A DNA stretch of 64,000 nt from Gigaspora rosea (taxonomy: Eukaryota > Glomeromycota > Glomeromycetes > Diversisporales > Gigasporaceae). The stretch covers positions 102,923 to 166,922 of the forward strand of contig QKWP01000252.1 in the NCBI GenBank assembly GCA_003550325.1, given 5' to 3'. Shown here piece after piece: positions 20,936 to 32,128 of the stretch; the first letter of the stretch is position 1; every line of letters starts with the position of its first letter. The translations under genes were made by a program, and so were the position numbers. The notes under the pieces were generated by a model, which saw only the letters and a program-made list of their open reading frames with translations, made no database searches and was not told the DNA's origin.

Positions 20936-22304
20936 TTATATTTATATTTAATCAATATATAATATAGAATGATATAGATAAACGGTATCAGTATCATGAG
21001 ATAAACACTAAGGAGACAAACATTATGAGACAAAACTATAATCTGATTGGGCTTTTATTTAAAGCCTGCATAAAAACAAATCGTGTGTTACTTTTTTGCA
21101 AATCAAATTATTCTATCTTTATATTACTGGATTATACTATAAAAACAATTCGTATTTTAGCTTTTATTTTATCTTTGGTATTCGTTTGTTTTATCAAAAT
21201 TCACTTAGTTCTTTACCAAAAATTTTATGTTACCGACTATACTATATACTATCTATTTATTTGATGTTAAAAAAATGACATCTCTGCTAGATCGACATAA
21301 CCATTCCTATGTGGTTTTAATATTTTAATTTCACCACTATGAATTCACTTTCAATTTCACTGTTTCCGAAGAAGCTGGTGCTCATTGGTAGTAAGTATTT
21401 ATGAGACCAAAAAAAATTATTTGAACTCTTATATATACGCTCCAGACAATTATATTGTTATATGAAAGTGTACATTATTCAAATAACGTTGTGGTCATTA
21501 TTTTACGATTTTTAGAGTAAGTGTCGAACCTATTAATGTATCAGTAAAATTCAAATGCGATGCTAGATCGTTCAACTTTAATTGAGAATACTATACGACG
21601 TGGAAGGCACAGAATGACATTTTAATAAGATTTCATTCAAGTACTGAATATACAAGACGATTTTAAAAGAATAATTCCATTTAAATACTTCATCGGAATT
21701 AGACAATTTTAAAAAAAACCTTTATGCTTTAAGAATTTGTTATTGTATCTTGATTCTTAATTTAATGAATAAATACAATCAGATTCTCATGTTACAATAA
21801 AAAATTCTACAGAAACTTTAACCGAAATATCAATTATTTAGAGTTTTATTTATAATAAACACAAAATATTAGGGCTACAATTACCACTTAAAATTTTTTT
21901 TAATATTACATAAGTTATTTATTTTTGAATTAATATTTCATAAAATAATATGCCTCCCACTTGATGTTTATCTATAATATTTCATTAGACATGCTTGCAA
22001 TATATTGATGGAGCTTTTGGCACATTAAGTTGTTTAATTATTTATTTAAATTGCCTTTTTTTTTTCTAATCTAATTCCTTATACATACTTCTTTTTAAAT
22101 TTGGTATAAATCGGATGATTATTTTACCAATGCACAACTGATTCCTACATCTACAATTCCCGTTGTCAGTTTGATTAATGTAAAAAAAAATTTCAATTGT
22201 TTCAAGGCTCCATCAGTTTCATATCGCCTTCGTATCATTAATACTAGGTAATCTACTAATCTATATCATCGTATTATAAAGTTCAGAAAAAAATTAAAAG
22301 TGAC
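20936..22304. other. spacer, no supported gene
   Basis: Open frames at 21025-21264 and 21096-21278 are short, AT-rich and overlapping, with Ile/Phe/Tyr-heavy translations; I do not accept them. GC content is slightly higher near 21280-21640, where a decayed host exon could hide, but no motif is visible. Confidence 0.45.
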
Positions 22305-22392
22305 GAGCGCTTTTATTTTTCTAGCCCATTTCACACGAAACAAGAAGATTGTTTCTTCCTTTTTTTTAATAGTTTGCTGACGAATCTTTCTT

Positions 22393-22640
22393 TCACGTCA
22401 CAATACACACCAAACCGTCAGTCTCCTTCATAGCATCAGAGGCATCTCTTTCATCCTGATATTCGACAAAAGCGTAACCTCTCTTCTAAATGATTTAGTC
22501 ATCTATATTTATCAAAGATGTGTTCAAGATCTCGCGGGTGGGTATCTAAAGCTAGCCTGATATATATATTAGCAATTAATATGAGTTAAGTGAGCTGTTA
22601 AGAACTCTGTAAAATCCATATCTCCAATAAAAAGTGCCAT
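22393..22640 (-). pseudogene. SR-protein-type RRM gene fragment, copy 1
   Basis: On the minus strand, ATG at 22640 opens MALFIG. After an intron-like stretch ending TATATATATCAG near 22562, the frame reads RLALDTHPRDLEHIFDKYR, then RGYAFVEYQDERDASDAMKE and TDG, and ends at TGA 22395-22393. The RGYAFVEY segment is the RNP1 motif of an RNA recognition motif. The P-R-D-L-E-H-(I/L)-F order is typical of SR splicing factors, which bind pre-mRNA in the nucleus. The donor site reads GATATG where copy 2 has GGTATG, so the splice site is lost. A stop and frame change lie between the two RRM halves, and no RS domain follows. A disabled partial host copy; the parent gene is elsewhere. Confidence 0.75.
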
Positions 22641-22786
22641 TGGTTTTTTTTTCTTTTGAAGTGTTGAGTAACTGATTAATATAATATAGAGAAAAGTGTG
22701 CGCTTTTATTTTTTTAGCCCATTTCACATGAAAAAAGAAAGACTCTTTCTCCCTTTTTTTTAATAGTTTGCTGACGAATCTTTCTT

Positions 22787-23004
22787 TCACGTCACAATAC
22801 ATACCAAACTGTCAGTCTCCTTCATAGCATCGGAGGCATTTCTTTCGTCCTTATATTCGACAAAAGCGTAACCTCTCTTGATGTGTTCGAGATCTCGCGG
22901 GTAGGTATCTAAGGCAAGCCTGATATATATATTAGCATTTAATATGAGTTAAGTGAGCTATTAAAACCCCTATAAAATCCATACCTTCTGATAAAAAGTG
23001 CCAT
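22787..23004 (-). pseudogene. SR-protein-type RRM gene fragment, copy 2
   Basis: ATG at 23004 starts MALFIR. A consensus donor AGGTATGG follows, and an intron of about 65 bp ends TATATATATCAG near 22919. The frame continues LALDTYPRDLEHI, then KRGYAFVEYKDERNASDAM and KETD, to TGA at 22789-22787. Both exons would join in frame. Compared with copy 1, about 28 bases encoding FDKY and the linker before RNP1 are missing, so the RRM fold could not form normally. It is the upstream unit of the tandem pair on the minus strand. A short spliced transcript is possible but a working SR protein is not. Confidence 0.7.
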
Positions 23005-23065
23005 TATTTTTTTTTTGAAGTGTTGAGTAACTGATTAATATAATATAGAGAGAAGTGTGATGAAA

Positions 23066-24542
23066 ACTATTTAGATGCTTTCAGGTTTCTTGAGTAATAA
23101 TAGTACTTGTATTGCTACAAACCGGTGCTAAAACAAAATTATAAATTGTTTGTACTCTTACTTACTGCAAAACTAAAAATAGTTTGCGACTGAGATGAAG
23201 TCATCCAACCACTAGAACCTGTGATATATTATAAATTGTCTAAAATTTACTATTGCAAGGAGCTAAATTGAAGCTCAAAAAATAGTCTTAAGGAGTTTTT
23301 TAAAGAATTTTGAAAACATGCTGTGTTAGCCTTGTTCTTATTCGAAAGAAATTTTTAAATAAAGCTACATATATCAGATATCAGATATATAATTTTATTG
23401 TAAAAACATCAGTATCAATTAACCTGTTTAATGCTCAAATTATCATAAATATAATCAATCATGATTCATTACATAAGCTCTCGAATTCATTGCCCAAAAA
23501 TATATACATATTTTACGCTCACAAATATGCAAAGAATAGAACAAAGCTCAATTTTTTGGCTTCATATAAAAAAATATTTTTATTATTAACCCGGGTAAGA
23601 CCTCTAATATTTGCTCAAGCACCCATTCCAATCAATATTTTAATTGATTGTATTACTTGAGTAAAATCACGATCTTAAATTAATCACATTAAGGAAAATG
23701 CGTATGCAGATTCAATCATATAATATCCATGCTATCGCTCTTCTAATTTGAAATTTACAAAATTAAAAGTTTAATTTTATAGTCCTAGATAAGACATTTT
23801 TTTTTTGTAAAATTTAAGGAGGTTGGTTGAATTTTTAAGGACTAATAATCAGCAAGGAGAGTTTGATCGGTACAATAAGTACAACCAAAAAAATTTACTA
23901 GAACTTTTGCAAAAATCGAGCGTAAATTTTTAGAGATAGTTCTTATGAAGAGATTTCACTAGAAATTAGTAAAAGAAGCACAATATTCAGAGGAAACTTT
24001 TAAATTTGTACTTTTCTTTAATCATAGTAAAATTACATAGCCTTACATAGTTTTGATTACTTAGTCTGTTTACCACTCTAACCTGTAATGCAGATTTGAT
24101 GTGACTACATGATTTGCACTATAGTCGAATCAAGCGTGTTGCTTGAGAGCACCCTAAAGCTCCAATTGAGTTATAAAACTCCATTCAAATGATTAAAGAT
24201 CAAATTGAGTAATTAAAAATCAAAACGAGTGATTAAAACCCTTATACAAAATAAAAATATAAGGGTTTAGTTATAGCGTATTATAGTATTTAGTATCTTT
24301 GTAATATTCCAATATATTAATTTATGCTAATATAATAAAGAGAACCCTATTACCGTAACTATGTATATTAATTTATTGATTTAAACTGTAATCACTATAG
24401 TACTACGATCGTTGCTAATTTGGTACAATACTCTATCTGGTTTGTAACACCTATTACACCTGATCCTGAGATTTTATAATGTATGCATAAGACCGCATAA
24501 TTTTTTACATATTAATTTGATTCTTTTTTTTTTACTTTAAAT
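23066..24542. other. spacer before the Helitron gene
   Basis: A 116-codon frame at 23310-23660 has no recognisable motif and an AT-driven composition, so it is not accepted. 24090-24260 has GAGTTATAAAACTCC and repeated GAGTGATTAAA / GAGTAATTAAA words. The Helitron 5' end probably lies in the right part but I cannot place it. Confidence 0.4.
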
Positions 24543-26349
24543 ATGAGCCAAAGATCTATAGTATAGCAACAACGATGAGAACATGAAAGAAATGAACACC
24601 AACAAGAACTAAACCAATATGCTACTGCATAGCGACATCGATGAACATGTGAAAGAGAAGCACAAGAACATGAAAGAAATGAACAACAACAAGAACCAAA
24701 CCAACGTGCTATTGTATAGCAACAGCGACGAACACATGAAAGAGAGGCACAAGAATATGAGTCAACTCAAAAAGTTATAACTCAGCAACTACAACAAGCC
24801 TGTAAGCAAGAGGCACATAAATTATAGCCAAGTTTAGAAACTATTGCTCAACATAATAGAAGTGAACATGAAAAATTAACCCTAACCCTACAGAAAATGC
24901 TACAAGTACACCAAACAAAAGATCTATTGCTCAACGAGCGAGAAGAGACCATAAGCAAATAAAAAGAGCACGAATTCAAATTGGTAATACAATATCTGGA
25001 CAAAGCCAAAATAATAATATACGTCACTATATTGGGCGTATGAATTCTGAGTGTACTCAATGCAAGGCTCTTCCTTGGTTAGATGAACGTTTTACTGTTT
25101 CTTCACGAACTAAACCAAAGTATGGAAAATGCTGTAACCAAGGAAAAGTTATTCTTCCTACTCTTCAGGATCCTCCTTTACTTCTTCAACATTTTTTTGA
25201 AGCCCAAGATAAGCAATGCAAGAATTTTTGAGCAAATATACGCCAGTACAATGCAGCCCATGCTTTTACTTCATTAGGAGCAAGCATTGATCAAACTATT
25301 TTGCATGGACATGCTCCATATTGTTTTCTTATTCATGGTGACTTTGCCATTATTCAGGATCGCTTTTTTCTAAGCCAAATATAAATGAAATTATGCACAA
25401 CTTTATATTCATGATTCAGATATTGTACACCAAATCTGAANTGGATGCCAATTATGCACAACTTTATATTTATGATCCAGATATTGCACACCAAATTCGA
25501 ATGGGAAGAAATAGTAATTTATATACTCAAACAATGTGGGAAATACAGCAAATTCTTCGAGACCATCATGCATTTTATCCAAAGTATCAGCAAGTTTTTG
25601 AAATTCTTTCTCAAGCCCATCAAGATTGTGCTTCTGAAACTGATTTAGCTGTTCATCTTCACTTTAATGCAGCTACAGACCACTGCTATTACAATCTTCC
25701 TACTACAAATGAAATAGCTATTATATTACCTGGTGATGATTATGTATTAGAACGCATGCGTGATATTATTCTTCGCTTATGTGGAGGTCCACTTGAAGGC
25801 ATTCATGAAGGCCATCCGGATTATTTACCACTTTACTATGTACTTCTTTTTCCATACGGTGAGCTTGGTTGGCATTCAAAGTTACAGCAAATTGTATTTG
25901 ATGAATTTGGTCAACATGCTGATAATCAAAGTAATACTCCACATCTTACACAAATGGACTTTTACTCTTTTCAACTTTTTTTACGCCTTGCTGAATTTTC
26001 AACTATTCTTCGAGGTAGAAAATTATTTCAAGAATTTTTGGTAGATACATGGGCATCAACTGAACAAAATCGATTAAGATATTTACGTAACAACCAAGCA
26101 ACTCTACGGGCAGATATGTACCAAGGGCTTGCAGATACAATAGGATCTACTACAAATGAAGAAATAAATTTGGCAAATCTTGGACAACGTATAATTCTTC
26201 CTTCAACTCATCTTGAAAGCTCACGTTATATGTTTGAAATTTTTCAGGATTCAATGGCTATAACTCGATTTTGCTACTATCCAGATATTTTTGGAACTAT
26301 GACGGCAAATTGTTACCTGGTCAAACTTCAGCTGATAGGCCTGATTTAG
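24543..26349 (+). pseudogene. Helitron Rep, N-terminal and Rep-N region
   Basis: From ATG at 24543 the frame reads a Gln/Glu/Arg-rich stretch made of three repeats of about 70 bp (EHERNEHQQE type). TAG and TGA codons stand at several places where CAG or CGA is expected from neighbouring repeats. Then comes a zinc-binding block near 25040-25230 (CTQCKALPWLDERF, KCCNQGKVILP), and FTSLGASIDQTILHGHAPYC just before 25340. The longest frame, 25393-26349, holds a Helitron-like N domain: DYLPLYYVLLFPYGELGW, then QLFLRLAEFSTILRGRKLFQ and EQNRLRYLRNNQ. An undetermined base lies at 25441 beside what looks like a short local duplication (NYAQLYIYDPDIAHQIR type). Disabled by stops and frame changes. Confidence 0.8.
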
Positions 26350-26862
26350 TAGCATGTGTATTTGAGCTTAAACGTCGTGCTCTTCTTCATGAAATCAAAA
26401 AGAAACATATTTTGAAAAGTAATAGCCTATGTATACACAATTGAGTTTCAGAAACGTGGACTTCCTCATATGCATTTTCTAATTTTTTTTCATAGCGATG
26501 ATAAAATTAAAGAACCTGCTGATGTTGACCAAATAGTATGTGCACAATTTCCAGACCAACATGCAGATCTATTGCTATTTGAAACTATAATGCGCTGTAT
26601 GGTTCATGATCCATGTGGTGCATGTAATCCTCAAGCACCATGTATGAAAGATGGAATATGTCAAAAAAAATATCCTAAAGAATTTCGTAATGAGACATCA
26701 ATGGATTTTGATGGATATTCTCTTTATGCAAGAAAATATGATGGATATACATTTAATAATGGTAATAATATTGTTAACAATAGAGACGTAGTACCTTACA
26801 ATCCAATCCTTAGTCGAAAATTTAATTGTCATATTAATATTGAAGTTTGTGCATCAATAAGA
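26350..26862 (+). pseudogene. Helitron Rep, HUH catalytic region
   Basis: After a frame change near 26310-26340, TIEFQKRGLPHMHFLIFF (about 26440-26490) supplies the HUH metal-binding motif as H-M-H. From 26470 the frame continues with DQIVCAQFPDQ, MVHDPCGACNPQAPCMKDG and a cysteine-rich CQKKYPKEFRNET, the standard Rep order. It ends at the 5' splice site of a 63-bp intron. The Rep would nick and join DNA ends through tyrosines; the segment that should hold them continues downstream. Confidence 0.75.
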
Positions 26863-26925
26863 GTATATATTTTATTTAATTTAATTTGACTTATTTTATT
26901 TTTTTTTTACCAATTTTATATACAG
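26863..26925 (+). other. 63-bp GT-AG intron in the Helitron gene
   Basis: GTATATATTTTATTTAAT opens it and a pyrimidine-rich tract ending TTTTATATACAG closes it. Removing it joins CASIR to AVKYIHKYIYKGHD in frame, exactly the order in Helitron Reps. Confidence 0.75.
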
Positions 26926-27699
26926 GCAGTTAAATATATACACAAATATATTTATAAAGGCCATGATCGAACTACTATACAATTTGGCCGTGAAGCTGAT
27001 GAGATTAAACAGTATCTTGATGCAAGATATATTGGTGCACCAGAGGCAGCATGGCATTTATTTGGAATGCATTTACATAAAGAAGTACTGAATGTTGTAA
27101 GATTGGCACTTCACCTTCCTGGAATGCATCAAGTCGTTTTTGATCCAAATGATGAAGCTGCAGATATTTTAGCTCATGCAGAACATCAAAAAACCACACT
27201 AATTGCATTTTTTGAAGCCTGTACAACTATAGAAGCTGCTCGTCAATATACATATCAAGAGTTTCCACAACATTTTGTTTGGAACAAAAAGGAGCTAAAA
27301 TGGACAGTACGAAAAAAAGGTTTTGCTATTGGCAGAATATATTTTGCAAACCCAATGGCTGGAGAACGTTTTTATCTTAGACTTTTGCTTACAATTGTTT
27401 GTGGTCCACAGTCATTTAAGCATTTACGAGCAGTCAATGGTATTCAATATCAAACTTTTAAAAGTGCCTGCATAGCCCTTGGTCTGTTAGAAGATGATAG
27501 TAAATGGAACAATTGTTTAGAAAAGGCCTCAATTATGCGTAGTAGCTCTCAATTAAGAACTCTTTTTGCAATTATTCTAATTCAATGTATACCAACTTAT
27601 CCAGAAAGATTGTGGCTAAAATTTCGGGCTAATATATATAATGATCTTTTTTATCATTTAAGTCAGGAACATGCTATTAATGAACCAACTGAGAATTAA
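26926..27699 (+). pseudogene. Helitron Rep C-terminus and helicase linker
   Basis: Starts AVKYIHKYIYKGHDRTT and continues YIGAPEAAWHLFG, VVRLALHLPGMHQVVF and YQEFPQHFVW, then RIYFANPMAGERFYLRLLL and CGPQSFKHLRAVNG. This is the conserved stretch linking Rep to the helicase in Helitrons. The readable frame ends at 27699 with ENTEN-like residues where the family carries on, so a stop or frame change sits here. Confidence 0.8.
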
Positions 27700-29350
27700 A
27701 TATATGATTTTGGACTATTTCTTATTGATAAAATTTTAAAGGATTCAAATTATTTACTTACTATGTGCCCTCCAATGCCTTTATGGGAGCGTAACTGGGG
27801 ACTTTATTCAGGAAATCGTCTTATTGCTGAACATTTATCTTGTAATCGTGAAAACTTTCATATAAGATATTAGTTGAGAATTTCATTCCACAGCTAAATA
27901 GTGAACAAAGTGCTGCATATCACATTATTTTGGATTCAGTAAATAATAGACATGGCTATTTGTTCTTTCTTAATGGATTAGCTGGAACTGGCAAAACATT
28001 TGTTTATAATATTCTTGCAATGCAAATTCGTAGTGAAGGTAGAATTGTAATTTGTATAGTATCCTCTGGTCTTGCAGCATTATTACTTATTGGTGGGTGC
28101 ACTGCTCACTCTACATTTAGAATTCCAATTGAGATTAAAGAAGATTCTTTTTGTACAATTAACAAAAATTTTGAACTTGCTGATCTACTTCGAGCTACTG
28201 AACTTATTTTTGGGATAAAGTTCCTATGCAACATCGATATTGTTCTGAAGCTATTGATTGTTCTTTACGTGATATTTGTGATAATGATAGACCTTTTGGT
28301 GGTATTACAGTAGTTTTTGGTAGTGATTTCCGTCAAATCTTACTAGTTGTTATAAAAGGATCACAAGAACAAATAGATGCTGCTTCTTTGCAACGATCCT
28401 ACTTATGGAATTATATAAATATTCTGACATTAAAAAAAATATGCGTTTAGAATCAGAATCTGATGAAAATATATTTTTTGCAAATTGGCTCTTGGATATA
28501 AGTATATACTATTTTGTATTAAGTTATATATAAATATCTACACTATTTTTACTTTAATATTTAAATTTTTTAGGTTGGAAATAGATCAAATACTTCTCAA
28601 TTACAAAATACAATTTCACTTCCTAAATACATGAAAGTTGGACCTGATATACAATCCTTTATTAAAGCAGTTTATCCTAATATAGAAGAAGAGAATCTTA
28701 GTGATGACTTTTTATGGGATAGAATACTTTTATCTGCTCGAAATGATGATGTTAATGATATTAATAGTACTGTTCTTGACATATTTCCTAGAGATAAATG
28801 TACTTATTTAAGTGCTGATAATATTATAATTGAAGATGGGGCTAATAATAATAATATATATCCTATTGGATACTTGAACTCTCTTAATCCATCTGGAATG
28901 TCTCCTTCTAAACTTGATCTTAAAATTGATGCCCAATTATGCTTCTTCATAAACTTGCTCCTCGTCAAGGACTTTGTAATGGTACTTGTCTAATTGTTGT
29001 TCAGCTTTCAAATCATGTTATTGAAGCCCGTATTCTTAATGGAAGCTGTGCTGGAAATTTAGCTTTTATTCCACGAATTACTTTGATACCATCTTTAACT
29101 GAATTACCTTTTAAATTTAAAAGAAGACAATTTTCAATTCATTGTGCATTTGCTATTACTATAAATAAGTCTCAAGGCCAATCTCTTAAGCATGTTGGAC
29201 TAGATCTTAGAACCTCTGTTTTTTCACATGGCAAGCTTTATTAGCTCTTTCTAGATGCACTTCTGCTCAGTCAATCAAAGTTTTTTTTCCACATAATTCA
29301 GATGATTGTACTACTTTAAATACTGTTTACCCTGAAGTACTATTATCTAA
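27700..29350 (+). pseudogene. Helitron PIF1-type helicase
   Basis: The Walker A motif GLAGTGKTFVYN lies near 27976-28012. SSGLAALLL and GGCTAHSTFRIP follow, then [18 protein letters not shown] near 28300. Later frames give NTISLPKYMKVGPDIQSF and the C-terminal block [13 protein letters not shown] (28960-29000) and [20 protein letters not shown] (29150-29210), ending with SHGKLY. A possible intron (GTATATACT ... TTTTTTTAG, about 28502-28574) fits the family's short intron size but leaves the frame one base off. About three frame changes make it inactive. Confidence 0.8.
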
Positions 29351-30832
29351 TTAATTTACTTACTAATAATTATAATTTTTACAAACAATAATTTTTGTAT
29401 AATCAAAAAAATAGTAACTTTTTGGTTATAAAACAATTAATAAATTTTAAATATATATAAACTAATTTGAATAAAAACAATATAAAGCTCTCTATTAAAT
29501 AAGATATGTATTTATATTTAAATTATTTTAATATATAAATTATATTAAATTTACTATCTAAAAAAATTGATTTCAAATTTATTTAAATTAAAATATACTT
29601 AAAATCTATTTTATATCTACTATAATTAGCAACCTTATGAAAGTTGTAATAGTAAAAAATCTATATTTTTTAGTTTCAATTTTTACTATTTTACAAATTT
29701 TAGAAATCTATACTACTATTTATACTAAAAACTACTTTTTTTATTTAATACAAGTTTAGATATTAATAAAAAAATAATTTATAGTTTTTACTTTGAAAGT
29801 ATGCTTTTAAATACTATTTTTTTTAAAATAGATTTAAAAATAGCTTTATATTATTTTCTTATTCTTTATATATATACTATTTAACTATAAATTACTTATA
29901 CCATTTTGTTATCATTATTATATTTTTTAACTATTAAATTTTATTAACTATAATCAACTAATAATAATAATAATATTATTAATCATAAATAATTTACTTA
30001 TTTATTTAATTTTCATACTATCTGCTATTGTAAATCCAAACATATTGAAATGTATTTTTTTGTTTTTTTTAATAAATTCAAGTTTATTTTATTTAGACTC
30101 TTTTTAAAGTTAATTTCTTATTTATAATATAGTTTAGTATATAATATTAATTGTAAACAATTAAACAAATATTGTTTTTTTGTAAAAGTAAATAAAATTC
30201 AAGTATTAAATTACTGTATTTTTGCCTTTTCAATCTCATCAAATAGTACTACACTATAAGGCTTTTTACGGACAATCTCTAAGCGATTCTCTCTTTAAAA
30301 ATTATATATAGTAAAATTTAAAGAAATTTTAAATATATGAACTATAATATTTAATTTTTATTTATTTTTTTAGTTTAATAAAAAGAACTATATATTTTTT
30401 ATATTATTTACACTGTATTATTATATAAATCTACTATTTAATAAAATATAGTCAAAAAAAAACTAACTATACAAAATTACCTATCTGATTCAAAAAACTT
30501 ACTTCTTTTTTATACTATATTATTTATTTTTTTTATAATTTTTAACTTTAAATTTTAATTCTTTATATTTTTTATAATTTAATAAAACTAAGAACTATTT
30601 ATTTAAACCTAATTTTTAAAGTTAAAAATAATTAACAAAGTTTTTTTTTTTAATAATATAATAATTTTAGCTAAAGTACAGTATATAAAATATACAACTA
30701 TTTAAAATACTATCAATATCTTATATTTACTATTAATACTTTTTATAACTTAAGTAAAATATGAATATATTATAGTAATAGCTATTTATAAATTAATAGT
30801 ATCTTAACTTTTAAACTAATACTTAATTCCAG
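29351..30832. other. AT-rich Helitron tail
   Basis: Extremely AT-rich with many CTATTTT / TTTACTAT words and no reading frames. A GC-richer spot at 30220-30290 (CTACACTATAAGGCTTTTTA, CGATTCTC) could be the 5' end of a second, non-autonomous element, but this is not shown. Confidence 0.5.
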
Positions 30833-30857
30833 AGCAACGCGATGGGTTATATGCTAG
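30833..30857 (+). mobile_element. Helitron 3' terminus
   Basis: CAGAGCAACGCGATGGGTTA, then TATG and CTAG followed by T. The CC...GG and GC...GC pairs give a small stem. The same design is found in Helitrons generally and, in near identical form, at 17655-17687. Confidence 0.75.
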
Positions 30858-30889
30858 TATAATTATAATATATAGCTATTTATTTATAA

Positions 30890-31362
30890 AATTAAAAAAG
30901 AACTTTTTCTGATGATCACTTGGACCAAATTTTCCATCAGAAGAAACAAAAAGTTTTTTGTTGGAGTGTTGGTAGTAGTTGCAGAACATACAGTTTTTAC
31001 AAAATTAACTTTCTCTATCTAGGGGGACTCCTTTGATATATTCGTCATACAAGCCAAAAGCGTTTTAGTACTAGCAGAATGTGGTGCCCTTGTACAGAAA
31101 ATTTTGGTAAAGTTATCACTTTTACTCCGTCGATGAAGTAACCTGTGATATTATAATAGAAAACAACAAAGAAATGAGTTTTTTAACCACACACTCTTTT
31201 AAATTTCTTACAAGTGATTTCTTGGTATCATTTTTTTCATCTTCCTGCTATTTTTTCAAAATTTTCAACAAAAAGTGTGATTTGGCTTACACTCTCCAAA
31301 CGATCAGTAGTGTTTACTTTTCCAAATTCGAACAGATCCAGTAGAATACAACCACTTGACAT
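30890..31362 (-). pseudogene. possible host gene fragment beside the Polinton-like fossil
   Basis: On the minus strand a 41-codon frame opens at 31362 (MSSGCILLDLFEFGKVNTTD) and ends at 31237. A second frame continues at once with DEKNDTKKSLVRNLKECVV, then a Leu/Ile-rich helix and SSTE. Further on, CTRAPHSASTKTLLACMTNI and KTVCSATTTNTPTKNFLFLL are readable. Base composition is higher in GC than the surroundings. No family is recognised. The frame jumps suggest a pseudogene or unrecognised introns; it could also be the end of another element. Confidence 0.35.
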
Positions 31363-31388
31363 ATTTGTTTACGAATACAGTTTCGGTG

Positions 31389-32039
31389 AGTAGGGCAAAA
31401 AGAAGGGTTCTAAGACAGAATTCTGTAAATGTATCCAGAATAGGTTCCTTGCCTCCTTTACAAGCTTTTCTAGATATATTTAATCAATTATTGAATTCAA
31501 GCTCTAAATTATGTTAGAGCCAATTCCTGTTAACTTACTTTTTTTACATCTAAATTTGGGTTTTGGACATTAAGATAAACATAGTCTTAGTTAACGTTCT
31601 GGCTATATTTTTAATCCCAAACAAGATAACAAAAAAATTATGCTATATTGCTTGCTCTTGAAATGAGCTGAGAGCACCGAGGACCGAAGTGTCTGAGTGT
31701 GCTTCTCTGCGAGTCCATTCAAGCCTAAAATGCATACTATTTTCTATATTATCCTAGAATTAATTCAAAAAGCGATTAAACATTATCTAGCAAAGGTTAA
31801 ATTTTGGTACCCGCCTTGGCGGGGTACCAAAATTTGGAATACCGGTACCAAAATTTCAGATACGGGTACCAAAATTATGATACCTGGGTACCAAAATTTG
31901 GGATACCGGTACCAAAATTTCGGATATGAATACCAAAATTATGATACCCAGGTACCAAAATTTCAGATATATTTACTAAAATTTCGGATCTTGGTATCAA
32001 AATTAGGACAAAAAAATAATATCAGGATACCGAAATTTC
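31389..32039 (+). repeat. left terminal inverted repeat, 651 bp
   Basis: Pairs with 41867-42517 over its full length, at about 95% identity. The inner third (31795-32035) is a chain of GGTACCAAAATTT units of about 20 bp separated by GATA(C/T)C words. The 125-codon frame at 31697-32074 is a translation of this repeat and is not a gene. Confidence 0.9.
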
Positions 32040-32128
32040 TATTTAAACAAAAATATTTTATAAGTATTATATAGTACTTTGGGTATTATAATTAAAGAAA
32101 AGATTTTTATACGTATTATATAACAAAT

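Larger units (their letters stand above)
22305..23065. repeat. tandem duplication, about 370-400 bp units
   Basis: 22309-22709 and 22710-23060 align end to end: TTTTATTTTT(C/T)TAGCCCATTT, AATAGTTTGCTGACGAATCT, GTCAGTCTCCTTCATAGCAT, ACAAAAGCGTAACCTCTCTT, GATCTCGCGGGT, AATATGAGTTAAGTGAGCT and GTGTTGAGTAACTGATTAAT. Identity is about 90%. The second unit lacks about 30 bp found in the first. Each unit carries a fragment of the same minus-strand RRM gene. Confidence 0.9.
24543..30857 (+). mobile_element. Helitron, decayed, once autonomous
   Basis: A Rep (HUH) plus PIF1-type helicase gene is followed by about 1.5 kb of AT-rich DNA and a Helitron 3' terminus (stem-loop, then CTAG before T at 30853-30857). 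Helitrons transpose by rolling-circle replication into AT sites without target duplication. The start given is the first coding ATG; the true 5' TC end is upstream and not identified. The tail beyond the stop is long, so another element may lie between the gene and the terminus. Confidence 0.8.

Noticed and set aside
21025-21264. 79-residue hydrophobic ORF as a membrane protein
   Set aside because: Ile/Phe/Tyr/Leu excess is expected from AT-rich DNA; an overlapping frame is equally open.
23310-23660. 116-residue ORF
   Set aside because: AT-driven composition, no motif, no support from neighbouring sequence or repeats.
31697-32074. 125-residue ORF with repeated YQNLGYRYQNFGY units
   Set aside because: Translation of the GGTACCAAAATTT chain in the terminal inverted repeat; mirrored by ORFs in the right repeat.
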